Shown in pieces: positions 8,134 to 14,769 of a DNA stretch of 64,000 bases. Source of the stretch: Spartobacteria bacterium (GTDB taxonomy: Bacteria > Verrucomicrobiota > Verrucomicrobiia > Chthoniobacterales > UBA10450); contig PMTM01000006.1 in the NCBI GenBank assembly GCA_003167365.1, positions 144,391 to 208,390 on the forward strand, written 5' to 3'. The translations under genes were made by a program, and so were the position numbers. The notes under the pieces are model-generated. The model was given only the letters and a program-made list of their open reading frames with translations. It made no database searches and had not been told where the DNA came from. Within the stretch, counting starts at the first letter, position 1; every line of letters begins with the position of its first letter.

Positions 8134-8370
8134 ATGCACGAGTTCTGGTCGCACCTTCGCTATGCAGTGCGCATGCTCGCCAAGCAGCCGACCTTTACAT
8201 TCATCGCGGTTCTAACGCTGGCGCTCGGAATCGGAGCGAATACCGCGATCTTTAGCGTAATCAACGCGGTCTTGCTCCGGCCGCTTCCGTATCCCAACGC
8301 CAATCGGATCATGGTTTTGAGTGAGTTCTCTGGGGGTCAGGGGTCAGGAGTCTTCCGTCGCCTTCGTTAG
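8134..8370 (+). pseudogene. Truncated ABC permease (MacB/ADOP type), N-terminal piece
   Basis: About 78 residues matching only the N-terminus of the large MacB-like/ADOP permeases (normally about 800 residues): [19 protein letters not shown], then the first transmembrane helix with [20 protein letters not shown] and the RPLPYP motif. Homology stops at a GGGGTCAGGGGTCAGGAGTC short repeat at about 8334-8353, after which a stop soon follows. The ATG at 8134 is the natural family start; the open frame reaches back to 8035. No remaining part of the permease is nearby, so this is a gene remnant. Confidence 0.8.
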
Positions 8371-8411
8371 TGGATTCTCGAATTCGACGTTCTCATGCGC
8401 GACATTGTCGG

Positions 8412-8438
8412 GCACGAGCCGATGCTTTAGGCTCGTGC
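8412..8438. repeat. Nine-base-pair hairpin upstream of the GT-C gene
   Basis: GCACGAGCC (8412-8420) and GGCTCGTGC (8430-8438) are perfect inverted repeats around a 9-base loop. The structure ends 14 bases before the GTG start at 8453 and has no T-run, so it is not a standard terminator. Confidence 0.7.
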
Positions 8439-8452
8439 TAGATTAATCGGCC

Positions 8453-10018
8453 GTGAGCCGATTTCACAGTATCTGCATCGCTCTGGTTGCGGTGATCGCA
8501 ATAACTTCTCTAACGGCGATCCATCTCGATTCGCAGGGAGTCTACTACGACGAACTACATCAGGCCCCTGCCGCATTTCGTTATGTGGGCAGCCATCCGA
8601 AGCAATTCATGTGGGCCTATCGCGGGATTCCGCTGCTGAACATGACTTACAGCGGCGCGATCAAATCGGCGGTCTATGGCGCCTACCTGAAATTCGTTAA
8701 CCCGCACTTCAGCGTTGTCACGTGGCGGTTGGTGGGCATTGCATTTGTGGCGGCCGGCGTGTTTTGTTTTTACATCATTGCCGGCACATCCTTGCGGATC
8801 GAAAGCGCTGTTTTGTTCGGCTGCCTTTTGCTCAGTGACATTTCCGTGATCGTGATGACGCGTCACGATTGGGGACCGACCGCGCTTGCGCTTGCGCTTC
8901 GACTGACATTTCTCGCGGTCTGGATGTCGATTGCATTGAGGAAAGCGGAGGATTACAAGTTCGCGCTCGCCGGACTGATCGTTGGGATATCCATATTCGA
9001 GAAGCTCAGTTCGGTCGTGATGCTAGCGCCGCTTTTCATTCTTCTGCTCACTGTCCCCGCTCGCCGCAAAAGCAACTGGATTGCCGCCGCCTTGGGATTA
9101 ATGGCGGGCTCTTTCCCGCTGGTCATCGCGAATGTTGCAACGTACCGATTGGGTCAGGGCTTCATCTCGCTCTCGGGCACGACACCCGGCAGACGCCCCA
9201 TTGGTCTTACCAGCCTGATTGAATATGCGCACAATTACTTGTCCCTGGGTCAGGGACAATTCGTTCGCAATCTCGTTTTCGGTGATTTTCTGAACGCGTT
9301 CGTCGCAAAAAGTGAAACGGGGTTGATGTGTCTCGTTCTGGTGATCATTTTCATCGCAGCGATTCGACTTCGCCGGTCTGGCGATTTAATGCGACTCGCC
9401 GCTGCTGCGGCCGCGGCCTACGTAGTGCTGGCCGTTGCGATTCTGTTGCTTCCACGCGCAACGTTTATTCACCATTGGGTGATTGGTACTCCCTTTCAAT
9501 ACGCCGCAATCGCGCTCGGGCTGGCGGCTTTGGGGCGCCGCACGTGGTCCTACAAATTTTTGCTGGCGGTTACTCTGTGTCTGATTGCAATCCGAATACC
9601 GGCTATTATGGCAGTGGAAAGCTCATTCATCTCTGGAAAAGCTTCCGTCAGGTTCGATCCTGGCTTCAACCGGCTGGTGCAACTCGCCGCAACCAAGTCG
9701 AAAGATGCGGTGTTCATTTCGTCGGACTGGGGATCGGGGAATCAAATCTATTGCGGGACCGACGGGAACGATGATTCCTTTGCCGAACCGTTCTGGGACG
9801 CAAGGCCTGCGAAAGCCGTGCTGGAAGTTGCGTCCAAAACGAAGAAACGCACGTTGTACCTGGTCACCACGGGCCTCGCTCCACAATTCTCAGAGGCATC
9901 GGCATCCATTATCGATGCAATGACGAATTCCCAAGATTGGCAGAGCAAACCTGCCGAAGAAGAATTCTCCAATCTTGGTCCGATCGAAGTGCGCAAATTT
10001 GTGCGGCGGATCGAATGA
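8453..10018 (+). CDS. GT-C (GT39/ArnT-like) membrane glycosyltransferase
   Basis: 521 residues with roughly ten hydrophobic helices between residues 5 and 395 and a soluble C-terminal region of about 120 residues. The first extracytoplasmic loop contains YYDELHQAP, matching the acidic D-E motif of polyprenyl-phosphate-sugar-dependent GT-C transferases. Such enzymes move a sugar from a lipid carrier to a lipid, glycan or protein at the periplasmic face. The start is GTG, just after a strong hairpin. The acceptor cannot be inferred; genes around it are unrelated. Family level is likely, specific function unknown. Confidence 0.7.
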   Translation: MSRFHSICIALVAVIAITSLTAIHLDSQGVYYDELHQAPAAFRYVGSHPKQFMWAYRGIPLLNMTYSGAIKSAVYGAYLKFVNPHFSVVTWRLVGIAFVAAGVFCFYIIAGTSLRIESAVLFGCLLLSDISVIVMTRHDWGPTALALALRLTFLAVWMSIALRKAEDYKFALAGLIVGISIFEKLSSVVMLAPLFILLLTVPARRKSNWIAAALGLMAGSFPLVIANVATYRLGQGFISLSGTTPGRRPIGLTSLIEYAHNYLSLGQGQFVRNLVFGDFLNAFVAKSETGLMCLVLVIIFIAAIRLRRSGDLMRLAAAAAAAYVVLAVAILLLPRATFIHHWVIGTPFQYAAIALGLAALGRRTWSYKFLLAVTLCLIAIRIPAIMAVESSFISGKASVRFDPGFNRLVQLAATKSKDAVFISSDWGSGNQIYCGTDGNDDSFAEPFWDARPAKAVLEVASKTKKRTLYLVTTGLAPQFSEASASIIDAMTNSQDWQSKPAEEEFSNLGPIEVRKFVRRIE

Positions 10019-10104
10019 AGCCGAGGTGACGCCTGGTCACTTATGAAGGAATTACTTCCGTTCGAATTCAGCTCGGTTCCATTTTGTGCAAGCGTGGGCG
10101 TCGC

Positions 10105-10557
10105 TTAACACAGCGATTTCAATTTCCAGTTCAATTTTCCGTCACCGGAAATTTCCAGCCACGCAACACTCGGTGCGGCGCCACAATTTGGTCGGGTAAC
10201 GCAACCAGGATTCAAAAACAAAACGCCGGCGCGTTTCTCATTTCGCGGAACGTGCGTGTGACCATGCAGCACAACATCGACATTCTCCGGCGTTCTTTCG
10301 GCCGGAATGTGTTGCAGGTGAAATTTAACGCCGTCGCGCGCAAGATCGACAACCAGCGGCCAGTCATTGTTGCTGTCACAATTGCCGCGAACAATTGTGA
10401 GCGGCGGGCCGAAGGTCCGTATTTCATCTAGAATGTGTTCCGCGCAGACGTCGCCAAGGTGCCAAATTTCATCCGCGCCTTCCGCCAGGATCGAGATGTT
10501 CTCCGGCAAGCGATCGTGCGTGTCAGCCAAAACAAATATGCGCAGCGGCTTTGTCAT
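10105..10557 (-). CDS. YfcE/MJ0936-type metallophosphoesterase
   Basis: A compact 150-residue calcineurin-like phosphoesterase. The dinuclear metal site is complete: ADTHD near residue 11 (D-x-H), HLGD (about 33-36), RGNCD (the GN motif, about 57-60), and GHTH near residue 98. YfcE-family enzymes hydrolyse phosphodiesters in vitro; the physiological substrate is usually unknown. It is convergent with the glycosyltransferase and divergent from the helicase, so it is probably a single-gene unit. Confidence 0.9.
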   Translation of the reverse strand: MTKPLRIFVLADTHDRLPENISILAEGADEIWHLGDVCAEHILDEIRTFGPPLTIVRGNCDSNNDWPLVVDLARDGVKFHLQHIPAERTPENVDVVLHGHTHVPRNEKRAGVLFLNPGCVTRPNCGAAPSVAWLEISGDGKLNWKLKSLC

Positions 10558-10571
10558 TTAGGAAGGAATCT

Positions 10572-10668
10572 TCGCACAAAGGTCACGAAGGTTCGCAACG
10601 GATCACAAAGTTTGTTTAGTTTGTCTTACCTCGAATCCGTTGTGTCCTTTGTGTTCGTTGTGCGATGA
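10572..10668. repeat. Palindromic intergenic repeat (CACAAAGG/CCTTTGTG)
   Basis: CGCACAAAGGTCACGAAGG...GCAACGGATCACAAAG on the left mirrors GAATCCGTTGTGTCCTTTGTGTTCG...GTGCG on the right, giving a long imperfect stem between the divergent phosphoesterase and helicase genes. Confidence 0.6.
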
Positions 10669-10691
10669 ACGAATCAAGCTAGTTTCTTCCT

Positions 10692-11909
10692 GTGTCATTT
10701 AACAATTTCGGACTTTCGCCGGAAGTCGTCCGCGGCACTCAGGCGATGGGTTTCACCGAACCGACGCCGATCCAGCTTCGCGCATTCCCAATTATTTTGG
10801 AGGGGAGGGACCTCATCGGTACCGCGCAAACTGGCACGGGCAAGACGGCCGCGTTCGCGTTGCCTATCCTCACTTTGCTTGCTAAGCACGGCGCGTTTCG
10901 TTGTCTTGTTATTGAACCGACGCGCGAACTCGCCGCGCAAGTTGAAACGGCGTTTCGCGATTATGGCCGCTTCACCGATCTGCACGTGACTGTCGTGCAC
11001 GGCGGCGTCGGCTACGGCAAACAGCGCGAAGACATCAAGCACGGCATGGACGTGGTCACCGCCACGCCGGGTCGTCTGCTTGATCACCTCGAGCAAGGCA
11101 CCATGAACCTGCGGCAGGTCAATATTCTCGTCCTCGACGAGGTCGACCGTATGCTCGACATGGGATTTTTGCCGGACGTGCGCCGAATCGTTAAGCAGAT
11201 TTCCACCGATCGACAAACTCTGCTTTTTTCCGCGACGTTGCCGCCGGAAATCGAACGGCTCTCGGCCTGGGTTCTGCGCGATCCGGAGCTGGTGGAAATT
11301 GGCGTGCGCCGTTCGCCTGCCGAAACCGTTACGCATGCGGTTTATCCGGTGGCTGGCGAACAAAAGTTCGATCTACTCATGGCGTTGCTCGAACGGACGA
11401 ATTACGACAGCGCTCTGATCTTTTCACGCACGAAGCACGGTGCCGATCGCATCGCTCACAAATTGAAACAGGGAAATCATTCGGTCGCCGTTCTGCATTC
11501 AAACCGCACGCAACGCGAACGCATTGAGGCGCTCGATGGATTCAAGAGCGGCAAATACGAAGTCATGGTCGCGACCGATATCGCCGCGCGCGGGCTCGAT
11601 ATCGCGGGTGTCAGTCACGTCATCAATTACGATGTGCCTGAGCATCCGGAAGATTATGTCCATCGCATCGGGCGCACCGGTCGCGCACAAAATGTGGGCG
11701 ATGCCTTCACCCTCATGAATGGCGAGGAAGTCGCCGCTCTCCAGGCGATCGAGCGTTTCATCGGGCGAAAAATTCCGCGGCTCAAGCTCGAGAATTTCCC
11801 GTACATGTACACCGTGCTTTTTGAGCCGGAATCCACCTCCGGAGGGAAACGCGCGATCGGCGGCGGCCGGACTCACCGCGGCTATTCCTTCGGGCGGCGA
11901 AAAAGGTAG
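10692..11909 (+). CDS. rhlE: DEAD-box RNA helicase, RhlE type
   Basis: ATP-dependent RNA helicase (405 residues), likely active in ribosome assembly or RNA turnover. All helicase motifs are visible: Q motif (GFTEPTPIQ), Walker A (AQTGTGKT), PTRELA, TPGR, motif II as DEVD, SAT (motif III), IFSRTKH, ATDIAARGLDIAG and HRIGRTGRA. Motif II reads DEVD rather than DEAD. After the helicase core a short Gly/Arg-rich tail (GGKRAIGGGRTHRGYSFGRRKR region) probably binds RNA. The start is GTG at 10692. The TAG stop is formed by the first bases of a GGTAGGGA repeat, so the natural C-terminus may have been altered. Confidence 0.93.
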   Translation: MSFNNFGLSPEVVRGTQAMGFTEPTPIQLRAFPIILEGRDLIGTAQTGTGKTAAFALPILTLLAKHGAFRCLVIEPTRELAAQVETAFRDYGRFTDLHVTVVHGGVGYGKQREDIKHGMDVVTATPGRLLDHLEQGTMNLRQVNILVLDEVDRMLDMGFLPDVRRIVKQISTDRQTLLFSATLPPEIERLSAWVLRDPELVEIGVRRSPAETVTHAVYPVAGEQKFDLLMALLERTNYDSALIFSRTKHGADRIAHKLKQGNHSVAVLHSNRTQRERIEALDGFKSGKYEVMVATDIAARGLDIAGVSHVINYDVPEHPEDYVHRIGRTGRAQNVGDAFTLMNGEEVAALQAIERFIGRKIPRLKLENFPYMYTVLFEPESTSGGKRAIGGGRTHRGYSFGRRKR

Positions 11910-11943
11910 GGAACACTCGTCGCGGCGAGCGTCCGTGATGTTT
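11905..11943. repeat. GGTAGGGA-type repeat overlapping the helicase stop
   Basis: GGTAGGGAACACTCGTCG then CGGCGAGCGTCCGTGATG. The GTCCGTGAT segment matches the copy at 4565-4575. The TAG in GGTAGGGA is the helicase stop codon. Confidence 0.65.
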
Positions 11944-11964
11944 CGGACGGCTCGGAGAGATTCA

Positions 11965-12441
11965 CTATCTCGAAAACGCTTCGCTCGCGGCTTTCAAACG
12001 CTCTGCCTCGACCCGTTCGAACTGTTCCTTCGCGCGTTGTTCCAGCCGCGTGAAGTCCATTCCTTGCAATTTCGCTGAGTTGCGCGCTGCAGTTGCCAAA
12101 GAACGCCACAAAAGTTGTTTGCCGGTGATGCCAAGTGCGAGACCTTCCAGTGCCTGCAGCAGTCCCAACCCTCCGGCTTCGTTGCCGGAAACGTTGAGCT
12201 TCGCCTGTCCGACTTTCTCCAGGATCCATGCGCCTGCCTTGCGGAGACCGCTTTCTTCGACACCAAGTTTTTCCATCAATCCGCGAAGAACATCCTGGTC
12301 TGCCCGAACATCGTCGCGGACCTCGCGGAAGAATGTTCCAAGCCGCTGACCGTCGAATTCTTTCGCAAGATGATCGAGCAACTCAATCGCCGCGATTGAG
12401 CCGGCAAAATGATCGTTTAAGTAAGCAGCCAGTTCCTTCAC
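11965..12441 (-). CDS. Conserved all-helical hypothetical protein
   Basis: About 158 residues, predicted almost wholly alpha-helical. It has the pattern AAYLNDHFAGSIAAIELLDHL at the N-terminus, FFREVRDDVRADQDVLR in the middle and RAKEQFERVEAERLKAA at the end, which I associate with an uncharacterised bacterial family of four-helix, possibly ferritin-like proteins. No metal-ligand set is certain. I use the GTG at 12441; a TTG at 12480 would begin inside the repeat at 12459-12527, so the extra 13 residues are suspect. Function unknown. Confidence 0.65.
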   Translation of the reverse strand: MKELAAYLNDHFAGSIAAIELLDHLAKEFDGQRLGTFFREVRDDVRADQDVLRGLMEKLGVEESGLRKAGAWILEKVGQAKLNVSGNEAGGLGLLQALEGLALGITGKQLLWRSLATAARNSAKLQGMDFTRLEQRAKEQFERVEAERLKAASEAFSR

Positions 12442-12458
12442 GTTAAGATCGACAATCA

Positions 12459-12527
12459 GTTGTAGAGGCGCTTGTGCCAAGTGCCTAATCTTTTGGTTTC
12501 GGCGCTTGATACAAACGCCGCTACAAC
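12459..12527. repeat. TGTAGAGGCGC/GCGCCGCTACA palindromic repeat, copy A
   Basis: Starts GTTGTAGAGGCGCTTG and ends ACGCCGCTACAAC, inverted ends about 40 bases apart with TTTCGGCGCTTGATACAA before the right arm. Lies between two minus-strand genes. Related copies: 13963-14027, 14691-14760, 29591-29652, 33818-33872. Confidence 0.8.
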
Positions 12528-12531
12528 CTGC

Positions 12532-14673
12532 TCACTTCGCACACCACTGATCGACCCACTCGTTCACTGTTTTGTACCAAAGCCGGCTGTTCTGCGGCTT
12601 GAGCACCCAGTGGCCTTCATCCGGAAAATACAACATTTTCGATGGCACCTTCAACCGTTGCAAGGTGGTGAACAGATCGAACCCTTGCGACACGTCGAGT
12701 CGGTAATCGAGCTGGCCGTGGACCACCAAAGTCGGCGTCTTGAACTTGTCGGCGAACAAGTGCGGTGAGAATTTGCGGTAGAGCTCGCGCTGTTTCCACG
12801 GCGGGCCTTTGAATTCCCATTCCATGAACCAAAGTTCTTCCGTCGTTCCGTAAGAAGTTTCGGTGTTAAACGTCCCGTCGTGGGAGACGATGCACTTGAA
12901 GCGGTCAGTGTGTCCGAGCACCCAGTTCGCCATGTAACCGCCGTAGCTCGCGCCCAGCGCCGCCTCGCGGTTCTTGTCGATGAACGGATAAGTCTTCTCC
13001 ACGTAATCGAGCCCTTTCATCAGATCGACATACGGTTTGCCGCCCCAATCGCCACTGATCGAATCGATAAACTTCTGCCCGTAACCGGTCGAGCCATGGA
13101 AATTGATCATGACCACGACATAGCCGTTGGCCGCGAACAACTCCGCGTTCCAGCGATACGTCCACGAATTTCCCCACGCGCCTTGGGGTCCGCCATGGAT
13201 CAAAAACTTCAGCGGATATTTCTTTGCCGGATCGAATCCCGGCGGCTTGATAATGAATCCCTGCACGTCCTCGTTGTTCGCACCTTTGAACGTGAACGGC
13301 TCCAGCGGCTGCATGTCGATCCGCGATAGCAACGCGTCGTTCATGCGAGTGACTGGGATAACTACGGATTTGCCTGTCCCGCTCACCTCGATTCGCGCGA
13401 TTTCACTTGGCGCTTGAATCGACACGCGGCTAAAAAAAAGCGTCCGCCCGTCATTCGAAAAAACGAAATCATCCGCATGTGTTCGAGCGATGATCGCCGG
13501 CTCCTTCGCATCGAGCGGGAGCGCCCAGACAGGTGATTCGCCATTATCTTCGGCGCCAAAAAAAATCATCTTTGAATCCGGCGTCCATGCGAAACTTCCG
13601 ACAGAGCGGTCCCAATCCGCCGCAAGCGTGCGGCTTTGCCGGAGCTCGCGCTGATACACGACGAGCGATTCTTTGTCCGCCTCGAAACCGGCGCGCGCCA
13701 TCGATCGCCAGGCGATGTGCTTTCCGTCGGGTGAGTAAGCCGGTGTATTGTCATTACCCGGGCTGGTCGAAATTTTCTTCGGCACGCCACCGGCCATCGG
13801 CACGATGAAAATCTCGTTGTTCGTGCTGGTCGCTTCGACTTCGTCGATGTTGCTGGTGTAAGCGAGCTCCTGGCCGTCCGGCGAAATCGCGTACATGTCT
13901 TGACCGCCGAGATTGAATGGCGGCACATCGTGATCGCCCGGAGTGAGATCGCGGGGTTCTTGGTGTAGTGGCGGCTGTCTCAGCCGCATATCCGGATTAT
14001 TTGCGGGTGAGACACCCGCCTCTACACTTGCGTCCGCATCCGCGCTTACGGCAAACAAATGGCTGCGTTTGAATTCAGTGTAGGCGTTCCAGTGCCGGTA
14101 GAGGAGTTTCGTGAAAATTTTCGCTTTCACTTTGCTCTTCTTGAGTTCTTCGTCGCGGCGCTTGTTCTCGGCATCGTCCTTCGCCTCCGGATAAACTGAC
14201 GACACAAACACAATATTCTTTCCGTCCGGCGACCAGATCGCGCCATCCGCGCCGGTCGAGATGTTCGTGACTTGATGCGGCTGTCCATCCAATCCACCGC
14301 TTTCAGGCGTGAAATTCGACATCCAGATTTGCGTCGGATCGGTCGCCTTCGACGTCCAGATCAAGCGCTTGCCGTCCGGCGAAAAGCGCGGTCGTTCCTC
14401 GTGATTCGACGTCAAATTCAGCCGGCGCGCTTCGCCGCCGTTAGCCGGCACGATCCACAAATGCGAAATCTTCGTGTTCGCCTCGAGATCGACATCCACC
14501 GCCGCGAACACGACCCATTTTCCATCGGGCGACGGCACCGGTTCGCTCAAGCGCTTGAGCTTCATCATGTCTTCGAACGTGAACGGTCGTTTGCCGGAGG
14601 AGTTTTGCGGCGCGGGTTGCGCGACTGCAGCGGCAGCGAAAATGAAAATGACGGCGAAAAATCTTAGTTTCAT
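12532..14673 (-). CDS. Secreted S9-family peptidase (acylaminoacyl-peptidase/DPP-like)
   Basis: 713 residues: signal peptide (1-18), a WD40-like beta-propeller (about 30-430) with repeated SPDGK units, and a C-terminal alpha/beta hydrolase. The nucleophile elbow is GASYGGYMAN; the late GQLDYRLDV and PDEGHW segments supply the Asp and His. The family removes peptides or acyl-amino acids from short peptide N-termini in the periplasm. Residues about 216-237 are encoded by a palindromic repeat (13963-14027), seen as VEAGVSPANNPDM and RLRQPPLHQ, in a propeller loop. It is the first of three S9 peptidases within 9 kb. Confidence 0.93.
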   Translation of the reverse strand: MKLRFFAVIFIFAAAAVAQPAPQNSSGKRPFTFEDMMKLKRLSEPVPSPDGKWVVFAAVDVDLEANTKISHLWIVPANGGEARRLNLTSNHEERPRFSPDGKRLIWTSKATDPTQIWMSNFTPESGGLDGQPHQVTNISTGADGAIWSPDGKNIVFVSSVYPEAKDDAENKRRDEELKKSKVKAKIFTKLLYRHWNAYTEFKRSHLFAVSADADASVEAGVSPANNPDMRLRQPPLHQEPRDLTPGDHDVPPFNLGGQDMYAISPDGQELAYTSNIDEVEATSTNNEIFIVPMAGGVPKKISTSPGNDNTPAYSPDGKHIAWRSMARAGFEADKESLVVYQRELRQSRTLAADWDRSVGSFAWTPDSKMIFFGAEDNGESPVWALPLDAKEPAIIARTHADDFVFSNDGRTLFFSRVSIQAPSEIARIEVSGTGKSVVIPVTRMNDALLSRIDMQPLEPFTFKGANNEDVQGFIIKPPGFDPAKKYPLKFLIHGGPQGAWGNSWTYRWNAELFAANGYVVVMINFHGSTGYGQKFIDSISGDWGGKPYVDLMKGLDYVEKTYPFIDKNREAALGASYGGYMANWVLGHTDRFKCIVSHDGTFNTETSYGTTEELWFMEWEFKGPPWKQRELYRKFSPHLFADKFKTPTLVVHGQLDYRLDVSQGFDLFTTLQRLKVPSKMLYFPDEGHWVLKPQNSRLWYKTVNEWVDQWCAK
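13963..14027. repeat. Palindromic repeat inside the peptidase gene, copy C
   Basis: GTGTAGTGGCGGCTGTCTCAGCCGC on the left and GCGGGTGAGACACCCGCCTCTACAC on the right, with the same outer GTGTAG/CTACAC ends as the intergenic copies. The reading frame of the S9 peptidase stays open through it. Confidence 0.85.
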
Positions 14674-14690
14674 GCGTATTGGAATGTGAC

Positions 14691-14760
14691 TTGTAGAGGC
14701 GCTCGCCCCGGCGAACGCCTTGTAATTAGTTTCGGCGCTTGATACAAGCGCCGCTACAAC
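14691..14760. repeat. Palindromic repeat, copy B
   Basis: TTGTAGAGGCGCTCG...TTTCGGCGCTTGATACAAGC then GCCGCTACAA; nearly the same right half as copy A. It fills the divergent promoter region between the S9 peptidase and the fusion gene. Confidence 0.85.
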
Positions 14761-14769
14761 AATCTGCTT

